Below, piece after piece: positions 1-5,838 of a stretch of DNA of 5,839 nucleotides. Position numbers and translations under genes: made by a program. Every line of letters begins with the position of its first letter. The stretch's first letter is position 1. Under the pieces are notes generated by a model, which did not search any database, was not told where the DNA came from, and was given only the letters and a program-made list of their open reading frames with translations. Location: positions 1 to 5,839 of the forward strand of contig DCIL01000105.1 in the NCBI GenBank assembly GCA_002315875.1, given 5' to 3'. This DNA comes from Verrucomicrobia bacterium UBA1727. GTDB lineage: Bacteria; Verrucomicrobiota; Kiritimatiellia; RFP12; UBA1067.

Positions 1-26
1 GGATAAGGGTGTCCTCTGAGCCGCCC

Positions 27-56
27 TTGATTGTGCGCGGATGTTTTGGGTATAAT
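27..56 (+). promoter_or_regulatory. Sigma70-type promoter for the glycyl radical enzyme gene, probably leaderless
   Basis: The -35 element TTGATT lies at 27-32 (4 of 6 consensus bases) and a perfect -10 TATAAT at 51-56, separated by 18 nt. Transcription normally begins about 7 nt after the -10, which here is the A of the ATG at 63. No Shine-Dalgarno-like sequence lies between the -10 and that ATG (the spacer is TCGCGT). The sequence therefore shows a good promoter, and a leaderless transcript is the inference. It also argues that the open frame upstream of 63, including the GTG at 9, is not translated from this promoter. Confidence 0.65.
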
Positions 57-62
57 TCGCGT

Positions 63-2399
63 ATGAAGAGTATCTTTTGTCTGGTTGCCGCGGTGATGGT
101 GGCAAGTTGTGGTTTTGCCGCCTATCCCGATTATCGTGAACTGCGCACCGAGCTCAGGGCGTTTTATCCCGATCGCTTTCAGAATGAGCCGGTGAAGGAC
201 GCGCGGCAGTTCGCAAGTTACAAGCAGATCGATAAGGAGCTTTGGACCTACGCCCAGAATCATGCCAATTTCGATGCGCTGGACATTCGGCAGCAGAGCT
301 ATCTGTCGATGCAGCGGAATTTCCAGCCGTTCCTCTTCAAGAACTCACCGTTCTACTTCGAGGCCGGTGTCAACGGCGGCTGGGGCGGACATCGTCCCGC
401 GCGTGTGGTGCAGTCGATCTGCTCGCGTTTCTATCAGGGTCAGGGACTTATTCCGCAATCGGCTTTCGCCCTGCAGAGAGCGCGGCAGAAGGAGTGCCTG
501 TCGCTTTGCTGCGGACCCTTCGCCGATGACATGCATCACGTGCCGCCGTTCCGCACGATTCTCAAGGGCGGATTCAAGGGCGTTTACGATGAGGTCGTCG
601 CGGCGATCGCGAAGTGTCCAAAGGACGATTCGTACGGACGCAAGCAGCTGGAGACCGCCAAGCTCGGGCTCGAGACGATCCGCGCCCTTCAGCTCAAATT
701 CGCCGCGGAGGCGGAGCGGATGCTTGCGGAAGGGAAACTCGGCAGTGCGGAGGCCGAGCGCAATTTCCGTCGCATCGCTGAGTCCGCGAAGCGCTGTCCC
801 TGGGAGCCGCCTCGCAGCTTCTACGAGGTCCTCAACACGCTTTGGTTCGTCCGTGAGATCGTCGGCTACGTCGATAGCGTGCAGAACTTCTCGCTTGGAC
901 GTCCCGATCTCTACGCCTGGGAGTTCTACCAGAAGGAGATTGCCGCGGGCACGCTGACTAAAGACGAGGCGCGCGATCTGGTGGCGAAGTTCCTGGTGAC
1001 GGCGGACTGTCACTGCAGCAGCGATGCGCTGGTGGACAGCTACGGCGATAACGAATTCGAGCTTCCGATGTCCGTCGGCGGTCACGACAAGAACGGCAAG
1101 TTCGTCTACAACGAGCTTACGAAGATGTTTCTCAAGGCGCATCTCGAATGCGATTGCGTGTACCCCAAGATGCACGCGCGCATCGGGTCCGACGCTCCCG
1201 CAGAGTATCTTGAGCAGATCGGTGACATGCTGATGAAGAACCATGCGGTCTTCACGCTTCTCAATGACGATCGCTACATCAAGCAGCACCTCGACATGGG
1301 CTTTGATTACGAGGACGCGACCGGTTTCATCGGGTGCGGATGCTGGAACGGTTTCATCGATTCGGTGATGGACGTCGACGAGGCGAATTACCTGTCGATG
1401 ATCAAGATACTCGAGATGTCCATTCACCGCGACGCCGCGAAGGAGAAGGCGTGCGGACTCGACCTCCGTCCCATGGACGAAGCGAAGGACTTCACCGAAC
1501 TCAAGGAGATATTCTGGGGCAACTTCTCGCGCTTCATGCGCTCGACGATGACGATGTACGCGCTGTACGGACGCCAGAATTCAAAGGTCTTTCCGCATCC
1601 GGTCTACTCCTGCTGCCTCAGAGGCGGCATCGAATCGCGGCGCGACACGACGCAGGGCGGAGACGGCATGATCTCGCGGCCGCGCGTGATGACGCTCGGC
1701 TTCATCGGCAATGCCGTCGATTCGCTGTCCGCGATCAACTACGTGTGCTTCGTGAAGAAGGCGGCAACGGTCCGCGAGTTTCTGGACGCGGTGCGCTCGA
1801 ACTGGAGCGGCGAGCGCGGCGAGGCGCTGCGCAATCTCGCGCTTGCGGCGCCCTATTGGGGTGATGGTTCAAACGACACGACCGAGTTGCTCGGTGAGTT
1901 CATGAAGCGCGCTCGGGGCGAGACGGAGGGCATGGACAACGGCTATGGCAGCAAGTTCTATTTCGCGATCTACACCTATCGCGAGTTCATGTATTGGGGA
2001 CATTGCACGAAGGCGACGCCCGACGGACGCAGGAACGGCGATCGGCTCGCGCAGGGTTTCTCTCCGAGCGAGTTCCGTTGCAAGGAAGGCGTGACGACGG
2101 TCATGAACGCGATCGGCAAGTTGCCGCACGAAAAACTCTTAGCGTCCAACGTGAACCTCACCTTCGACGCTTCGGCGATGAATGCCGAGCGGCTCGCACA
2201 GATCCTGCGCGTTTTCTGCAAGAAAGGTTCGCACATGATCCAGCCGAACTGCAATTCCGCCGAATTGCTCATCGAGGCGCAGAAGCATCCGGAGCTTTAC
2301 CGCAATCTCATCGTGCGCGTCTGCGGCTTCTCCGCCAGGTTCGTTTCGCTTTCGAAGCGCTGGCAGGATGAAGTCATCGCCAGGCATAGGTTGAGGTAG
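63..2399 (+). CDS. PFL-like glycyl radical enzyme with N-terminal signal peptide
   Basis: This is a 778-residue protein of the pyruvate formate-lyase/glycerol dehydratase superfamily, numbered here from ATG 63. I see the family landmarks in order: HHVPPFRTILKGGFKG near 158-173, the GRPD motif at 279-282, the active-site loop GFIGCGCWNG with candidate thiyl Cys425, ATPDGRR from 651, and the C-terminal glycyl-radical motif RVCGFSARF with Gly755, 24 residues from the end as is usual. The family normally makes a glycyl radical, installed by a radical-SAM activase, that passes to the cysteine to start C-C, C-O or C-N cleavage. No activase is visible here. Oddities: residues 1-19 form a signal peptide (MK, hydrophobic stretch, then V-A-S-C lipobox or G-F-A|A cleavage), unexpected for a cytoplasmic enzyme class. 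The usual Glu two residues after the catalytic Cys is replaced by Cys427, and there are about 21 further cysteines after the signal. ATG 63 is preferred to GTG 9 because the promoter lies between them and the signal peptide starts there. The stop is the first TAG of the heptamer repeat. Substrate is unknown. Confidence 0.88.
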   Translation: MKSIFCLVAAVMVASCGFAAYPDYRELRTELRAFYPDRFQNEPVKDARQFASYKQIDKELWTYAQNHANFDALDIRQQSYLSMQRNFQPFLFKNSPFYFEAGVNGGWGGHRPARVVQSICSRFYQGQGLIPQSAFALQRARQKECLSLCCGPFADDMHHVPPFRTILKGGFKGVYDEVVAAIAKCPKDDSYGRKQLETAKLGLETIRALQLKFAAEAERMLAEGKLGSAEAERNFRRIAESAKRCPWEPPRSFYEVLNTLWFVREIVGYVDSVQNFSLGRPDLYAWEFYQKEIAAGTLTKDEARDLVAKFLVTADCHCSSDALVDSYGDNEFELPMSVGGHDKNGKFVYNELTKMFLKAHLECDCVYPKMHARIGSDAPAEYLEQIGDMLMKNHAVFTLLNDDRYIKQHLDMGFDYEDATGFIGCGCWNGFIDSVMDVDEANYLSMIKILEMSIHRDAAKEKACGLDLRPMDEAKDFTELKEIFWGNFSRFMRSTMTMYALYGRQNSKVFPHPVYSCCLRGGIESRRDTTQGGDGMISRPRVMTLGFIGNAVDSLSAINYVCFVKKAATVREFLDAVRSNWSGERGEALRNLALAAPYWGDGSNDTTELLGEFMKRARGETEGMDNGYGSKFYFAIYTYREFMYWGHCTKATPDGRRNGDRLAQGFSPSEFRCKEGVTTVMNAIGKLPHEKLLASNVNLTFDASAMNAERLAQILRVFCKKGSHMIQPNCNSAELLIEAQKHPELYRNLIVRVCGFSARFVSLSKRWQDEVIARHRLR

Positions 2400-2470
2400 A
2401 GGGTAGAGGGTAGAGGATAGAGGGTAGAGGGTAGAGGATAGAGGATAGAGGGTAGAGGATAGAGGGTAGA
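2396..2470 (+). repeat. Heptanucleotide tandem repeat (RTAGAGG), 10 perfect units plus a partial
   Basis: Ten consecutive perfect copies of RTAGAGG run from 2396 to 2465, followed by a partial GTAGA at 2466-2470. The first base reads G G G A G G A A G A G through the array. Degenerate copies flank it: GTTGAGG at 2390-2396 and the GATGGAGG/GGTGAAGG stretch after 2470. Each unit carries TAG, and because 7 is not a multiple of 3 the plus strand meets a stop in all three frames within 21 nt. The complementary strand (CCTCTAY) has no stops. Each unit also contains GAGG, a partial Shine-Dalgarno match. The array supplies the stop codon of the upstream gene and abuts the start of the next. Function is unknown; polymerase slippage is a likely origin. 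Confidence 0.95.
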
Positions 2471-2471
2471 T

Positions 2472-2479
2472 GGAGGTGA
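2472..2479 (+). promoter_or_regulatory. Shine-Dalgarno GGAGGTGA deciding the GTG 2482 start
   Basis: GGAGGTGA is an exact eight-base match to the standard anti-Shine-Dalgarno complement. Its GGAGG core ends 5 nt before the GTG at 2482. The ATG at 2470 overlaps the repeat and would have only a repeat-derived GAGGG 3 nt upstream, a poor spacing. Starting at 2482 also gives a clean signal peptide (MKSFTVAVIMVAW...ALA). Confidence 0.6.
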
Positions 2480-2481
2480 AG

Positions 2482-3183
2482 GTGAAGAGTTTTACAGTTG
2501 CTGTTATAATGGTTGCCTGGCAGGTGGTTGCGCTTGCCGCGGTGGATCAGGGCGAGGATCGGCTTTACGATGGAAAGCTTGATCCGACCTGCAAGTGGGA
2601 CTGGAAGAAGAAACCGATCGAAGTGGTGACCGATTTTGGTGAGACGCGTGAGATCGGCGGCGTGAGATTCTGGGCCGGCAGGTGCTGGGTGAGTTGCGGT
2701 CCGAGGAAGGCGTCGTTCTGGATTGAGGCCGGAGACGGTAAGGGTGGAACGGAATGGAAGTGCGTGTGTCCGACCAAGGAGTTTCGTCCCGCTCACACCT
2801 ACAAGCAGAGCTATGCGCTTTGGTCGAAGGTGAAGTGTCGCCGCGTGAAGATGGTCATCGAAGATGCGTATGAAGCGTATTGCGGATATTACATGGGCTA
2901 CATGCATGCGGCGACGCGGAGGATCAGGGAACTTCTCTGGACGCCGGACTACACGATCGCCGACCATGCGCATCCGAAGGTCGAGATTGCAGAGCTCGAG
3001 TATTTTGCCGCGGCGCCGTCCGATCTGCCGTGCAGCAATCCCGGTCACGATGTGGCGTATCCCGATTCGCGGCTGGTATTCGACTGGATGCTCCAGAGCT
3101 GCAACGTGAGCAATGTCTCGCATGTCGCGAGTGTGGGGCGTGACACGACGAAGGGAGATCCGCTCGGCGAATCGGTGGGCTAG
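2482..3183 (+). CDS. HzsA-like protein, N-terminal part (signal peptide + discoidin-like domain), ended by in-frame TAG
   Basis: This is a 233-residue reading frame from GTG 2482 (237 residues if ATG 2470 is used). Residues 1-19 are a Sec signal peptide: MK, a hydrophobic core, and an A-L-A|A cleavage site. The region after it (about 22-180) looks like an F5/8C discoidin-type beta-sandwich, starting at LYDGKLDPTCKW, continuing through VVTDFGETREIGGVRFW and ending with the V-E-I-A-E-L-E-Y-F strand typical of such domains. Several cysteines are present (RCWVSC, KCVC). The frame then runs through DWMLQSCNVSNVSHV to the TAG at 3181-3183. Translation in the same frame continues with family-like sequence directly beyond that stop, so I read this as the front part of one interrupted gene rather than a free-standing protein. 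It lies 82 nt after the glycyl radical enzyme gene on the same strand, probably in one transcript. A secreted stand-alone carbohydrate- or surface-binding domain is the alternative. Confidence 0.75.
   Translation: MKSFTVAVIMVAWQVVALAAVDQGEDRLYDGKLDPTCKWDWKKKPIEVVTDFGETREIGGVRFWAGRCWVSCGPRKASFWIEAGDGKGGTEWKCVCPTKEFRPAHTYKQSYALWSKVKCRRVKMVIEDAYEAYCGYYMGYMHAATRRIRELLWTPDYTIADHAHPKVEIAELEYFAAAPSDLPCSNPGHDVAYPDSRLVFDWMLQSCNVSNVSHVASVGRDTTKGDPLGESVG
3181..3183 (+). other. In-frame TAG interrupting the HzsA-like gene
   Basis: The frame opened at 2482 and the frame of 3187-5772 are identical, and the only stop between them is this TAG. Without it the product would be about 1,096 residues. Sequence on both sides fits the architecture of HzsA-related proteins, including the charged helical linker (LVERLVPGKRPLSAKL, then WRRAREASRRDF) that precedes the propeller. 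Single-base origins include CAG (C to T), GAG or TGG. TAG appears to act as a genuine stop for the upstream gene at 2397, which argues against a general TAG reassignment. A nonsense mutation, a sequencing error or programmed readthrough cannot be separated from this sequence alone. Confidence 0.9.
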
Positions 3184-3186
3184 CTC

Positions 3187-5772
3187 GTGGAGCGGCTCGT
3201 GCCGGGAAAGCGTCCGCTCTCCGCAAAACTTGCCGCGCTCTCTACGGACTCCGAATGGCGTCGCGCGCGTGAGGCGTCCCGTCGCGATTTTCTCAAGGGC
3301 TTCCGCGAGCTTTGCGATGAGTTCATCTACGTCAAGCATCTCGTGATCGGCAATTCCATCATGCATGCGACGGACGACATGACGGACGCTTCGTTCCTCG
3401 AATGGAAGACGGTTCCGGACTATTGGACGGGGTCGCAGCTCATCCGTGCGAAGATCAATGCGGACGGCTCGGTCACGCAGCGCGTGCTCATCGACGAGCC
3501 GAACGGGATCATCCGCGATCCCTCGCTTTCGGTCGACGCGAAGTACGTGGTCGTCTCGAAGCGCTCGTCGATGGAGAAGGATAACTATCATCTCTGGCGG
3601 TTTGATCTCGACACCGGCAAACTCACCCAGCTCACGTTCGAGCCGACGCTGCCGCGGCAGTTGGTGCCGGGACAGAAGACCGATTTTCCGCTCGTCTGCA
3701 GCGACACCGAGCCGTGCGTGCTGCCGGACGGTTCGATCATCTTCCAGTCCACGCGCGTCTGTCATTCGGTGGACTGCTGGCCGTTGCCGACCACGAATCT
3801 CTATCGGTGCGATCCGGACGGTTCCAACATCCGCCGCATCGGCTTCGATCAGATTCAGACGTTCTATCCGCAGCTGATGGAAGACGGCCGCGTCTGCTAT
3901 ACCCGCTGGGAATATCAGGACCGCAGTGCGTCCGGCAGCCAGCAGCTTTATGCGATGGAGCCGGACGGTTCGCGGCAGATGGGCTTTTTCGGCAACAACT
4001 CCGAATGGCCGTTCTCGTACATCCATTGTCGCAGCATCCCCGGTTCGGACAAGATGATTTCGCTCATCAGCGGACATCACGTGGCGCAGAAGGGCAAGGT
4101 CGTGAGGTTCGATCCGACCGAGGGTGATGATTTCGAAAACCAGACCTTCGATCCCGCGAAGTCGCTTTACGGCATCAACACGAACGATGTCGTCAAGCAT
4201 TATCCCGGCAAGAAGATGGTCATCAGCTGGACGCAGTGGGACAATCAGGCCGCGCCTTGCGTTACCAACGTGCCGGCGCTCTACTATTTCGCCGGCTCCT
4301 CCATGGATAACCGTCCGGGCGTGGTGCCGACGCGCCATCCGCGTGATTACCATTACAACGTCTATGACATGTATTCGCAGTTCGGACCGCAGTGGGCGTA
4401 TCCGTTCGCGCTTTCCGAAGACAGGATCCTCGTCTCCTACATGCCCGAGGGGTGTCGCCTCTATCGCGGATCTTACTCCTCGCGTTTCGGCGTGTACGCG
4501 GTGGATGCGAGTGGACGTCGCGAGCTGCTGGCGTTCGACTGGCGAAATCACTGCATGCAGCCGGTCGCCTTGCGGGCGCGTCCGCGCGTAGCGCGCCGCA
4601 AGATCAAGAAGCTCGATTACACGAAGGGGTTCGGCACGCTTTACGTGCAGGACGTCTATTACGGCGCGGCGGTGAAGGGCCTCAAGCGCGGCGAGGTGAA
4701 GAAGCTTCGCGTGCTGGCGCTCGAGTATCGTCCCGTCCACAATGGCTGGAACTGGCAGTACGGCACGCATTCTACGGAGGGCAAGATCGGCACGCCGATT
4801 GCAGTGGGCAACGGTGCGTACGATGTCAAGCACGTGCTCGGAGAGGCCGATGTCGAGGCGGACGGCAGCTGTATGTTCGAGTGTCCGGCGCGCACGCCGG
4901 TCTACTTCCAGCTCATCGACAAGGACGGACACTGCGTCCAGACGATGCGCAGCTGGGCGACGCTGATGCCGGGGGAGGCCAACAGCTGCATCGGCTGTCA
5001 CGAGCATCCGAACGATGCCGCGCCGATCAAGCGCACCATCGCCTCCGGCAAACCGCCGCAGAAATTGCAAAGTCCCATTCCCGGCCGTCCGCGGCATCCG
5101 TATCTCGAGCGGCTCGAGAAGGAGGGACCGCTCGCCTCGCTCGAGAACTGGATGGGACTCAACCGTCCGATGAAGACGCCGGTGGACGAGATACTGCTGA
5201 GCGGCATACCCGCCGATGAGCGCGGCGACGGGTTCGGCTTCGTCAAGGACGTCCAGCCGATCTTCGACCGACTGATGCGGGAGTGTCCCGATAAGGTGAA
5301 GGCGCTCGGACTCGATCTTACGGATACGCCGGCGGACCTTCCGCCGTCCGATGACAAGTCGATGCGCAGTTATTCCCGTGCGTATCTTCAGTTCACGGAC
5401 AACGGCAAGTGTGACGACAACGTCAATTTCGCGCACGGCATGAGTTCGGTGCCGTTCAAGCCGCCGAAATCGTTCGGGTCCATAAGGTCGAAGCGCTATC
5501 ACGAGATCGCGCCGCTGCTGACCGATGCCGAGCGCCGCGCGCTTGCGATGTTCATTGATCTGTGCATTCCCTACTGTTCGGCCTACACCGAGCGGCACAC
5601 CTGGGACGCCTGGCATCAGCAGCGCTATCTCTACACCTACGACAAGCGCATCTTCTCGTATTGGCTGGAACTGGACGAGATCCGCCGCTCGCTGGGAATG
5701 TCTTCATTGCCGCTGACGGGATTCGTGCCGAACGTCACCGAACCCCGCAAACAGAAGCGCTGGGACGAGTGA
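3187..5772 (+). CDS. HzsA-related protein, main part: beta-propeller plus heme-binding cytochrome-like domain
   Basis: An 861-codon frame that I recognise as the body of a hydrazine synthase alpha-related protein. A charged helical linker comes first. A TolB/WD-like propeller follows (about 3340-4560), with repeats such as RDPSLSVDAKYVVVSKRS, LPDGSIIFQSTR, DGRVCYTRWEYQDR and IPGSDKMISLISGHH. The middle domain then runs from YVQDVYYGAAVKGLKRGEVK through WNWQYG and VGNGAYDVKHVLGEA to QTMRSWATLMPGE, ending in C-I-G-C-H at 4987-5001, a c-type heme attachment site. The C-terminal domain keeps the DVQPIFDR and LGLDLT signatures, but the expected second CxxCH is M-R-E-C-P (5275-5289). In anammox bacteria HzsA joins HzsB and HzsC to make hydrazine; those subunits are absent here and the wider family has no function I know of. 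The GTG at 3187 has no convincing ribosome site and no signal peptide, so heme loading outside the cytoplasm would require fusion with the upstream segment. It ends in TGA. Confidence 0.85.
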   Translation: MERLVPGKRPLSAKLAALSTDSEWRRAREASRRDFLKGFRELCDEFIYVKHLVIGNSIMHATDDMTDASFLEWKTVPDYWTGSQLIRAKINADGSVTQRVLIDEPNGIIRDPSLSVDAKYVVVSKRSSMEKDNYHLWRFDLDTGKLTQLTFEPTLPRQLVPGQKTDFPLVCSDTEPCVLPDGSIIFQSTRVCHSVDCWPLPTTNLYRCDPDGSNIRRIGFDQIQTFYPQLMEDGRVCYTRWEYQDRSASGSQQLYAMEPDGSRQMGFFGNNSEWPFSYIHCRSIPGSDKMISLISGHHVAQKGKVVRFDPTEGDDFENQTFDPAKSLYGINTNDVVKHYPGKKMVISWTQWDNQAAPCVTNVPALYYFAGSSMDNRPGVVPTRHPRDYHYNVYDMYSQFGPQWAYPFALSEDRILVSYMPEGCRLYRGSYSSRFGVYAVDASGRRELLAFDWRNHCMQPVALRARPRVARRKIKKLDYTKGFGTLYVQDVYYGAAVKGLKRGEVKKLRVLALEYRPVHNGWNWQYGTHSTEGKIGTPIAVGNGAYDVKHVLGEADVEADGSCMFECPARTPVYFQLIDKDGHCVQTMRSWATLMPGEANSCIGCHEHPNDAAPIKRTIASGKPPQKLQSPIPGRPRHPYLERLEKEGPLASLENWMGLNRPMKTPVDEILLSGIPADERGDGFGFVKDVQPIFDRLMRECPDKVKALGLDLTDTPADLPPSDDKSMRSYSRAYLQFTDNGKCDDNVNFAHGMSSVPFKPPKSFGSIRSKRYHEIAPLLTDAERRALAMFIDLCIPYCSAYTERHTWDAWHQQRYLYTYDKRIFSYWLELDEIRRSLGMSSLPLTGFVPNVTEPRKQKRWDE
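4987..5001 (+). other. c-type heme attachment motif CIGCH
   Basis: Cys-Ile-Gly-Cys-His is followed by E-H-P-N, directly after the family-typical RSWATLMPGEANS segment. It matches the position of the first heme of HzsA. From memory, Kuenenia HzsA has a Tyr four residues after this His that ligates the catalytic heme; here that position is Asn. Confidence 0.85.
5275..5289 (+). other. Degenerate second heme site (MRECP instead of CxxCH)
   Basis: Family members usually read D-R-H-C-x-x-C-H after the VQPI(L/F) segment. Here D-R-L is followed by M-R-E-C-P. The second Cys is kept, but the first Cys aligns with Met and the His with Pro, so covalent heme attachment by the standard motif is not expected. 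The rest of the domain continues normally (LGLDLT, then SFGS and an LTDAERRALAMFIDLCIPYC helix). Confidence 0.6.
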
Positions 5773-5793
5773 CCCTGGACTTTTCGGAATAAC

Positions 5794-5838
5794 TTAGTCC
5801 TTCGCTTCGGTCTCCGGGGCCCGTTTCCGCGCTGGTGC
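5794..5838 (-). CDS. Possible C-terminal end of a convergent minus-strand gene (partial)
   Basis: Read on the minus strand, the edge of the window translates as APARKRAPETEAKD followed by TAA at 5796-5794. A charged, Ala/Lys/Glu-rich tail with GCG, GAG and AAG codons is a common type of protein C terminus in GC-rich genomes. The stop would leave only 21 nt between the converging genes. Only 14 codons are visible and the other minus frames are also open, so this is tentative and no function can be given. Confidence 0.3.
   Translation of the reverse strand, partial: APARKRAPETEAKD

Noticed and set aside
9..62. Extension of gene 1 to GTG 9 (18 extra residues)
   Set aside because: It would put a non-hydrophobic segment before the signal peptide and overlap the promoter. 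The frame is open to the window edge, so it cannot be formally excluded.
345..1427. A 360-codon minus-strand open frame inside the glycyl radical enzyme gene
   Set aside because: Shadow of the strong GC third-position bias; the plus-strand protein carries all the family motifs.
2390..2470. CRISPR array or telomere-like end
   Set aside because: Units are 7 bp with no spacers, and coding sequence continues on both sides; this is a simple tandem repeat.
2502..2510. Extended -10-like TGTTATAAT inside the signal peptide of gene 2
   Set aside because: The bases encode V-I-M of the hydrophobic core. A TTTACA upstream is only 8 nt away, too close for a -35, and a transcript from here would lose the start codon and signal peptide. 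A chance match is more likely.
2374..5616. A 1,080-codon open frame on the minus strand opposite the HzsA-like gene and the repeat
   Set aside because: It is antisense to a recognisable protein, is Arg/His/Leu-rich as expected for a shadow of GC-biased codons, has no recognisable domain, and ends in a SILYPLP repeat that is just the complement of the heptamer array.
63..5772. Hydrazine synthase operon
   Set aside because: Only an alpha-like gene is present. The second heme motif is lost, the first heme lacks the expected Tyr, and no beta or gamma subunit gene is seen.
5777..5800. Inverted repeat GGACT...AGTCC after the last gene as a terminator
   Set aside because: Only 5 bp of stem with a 14-nt loop and no T-tract after it; too weak to call.
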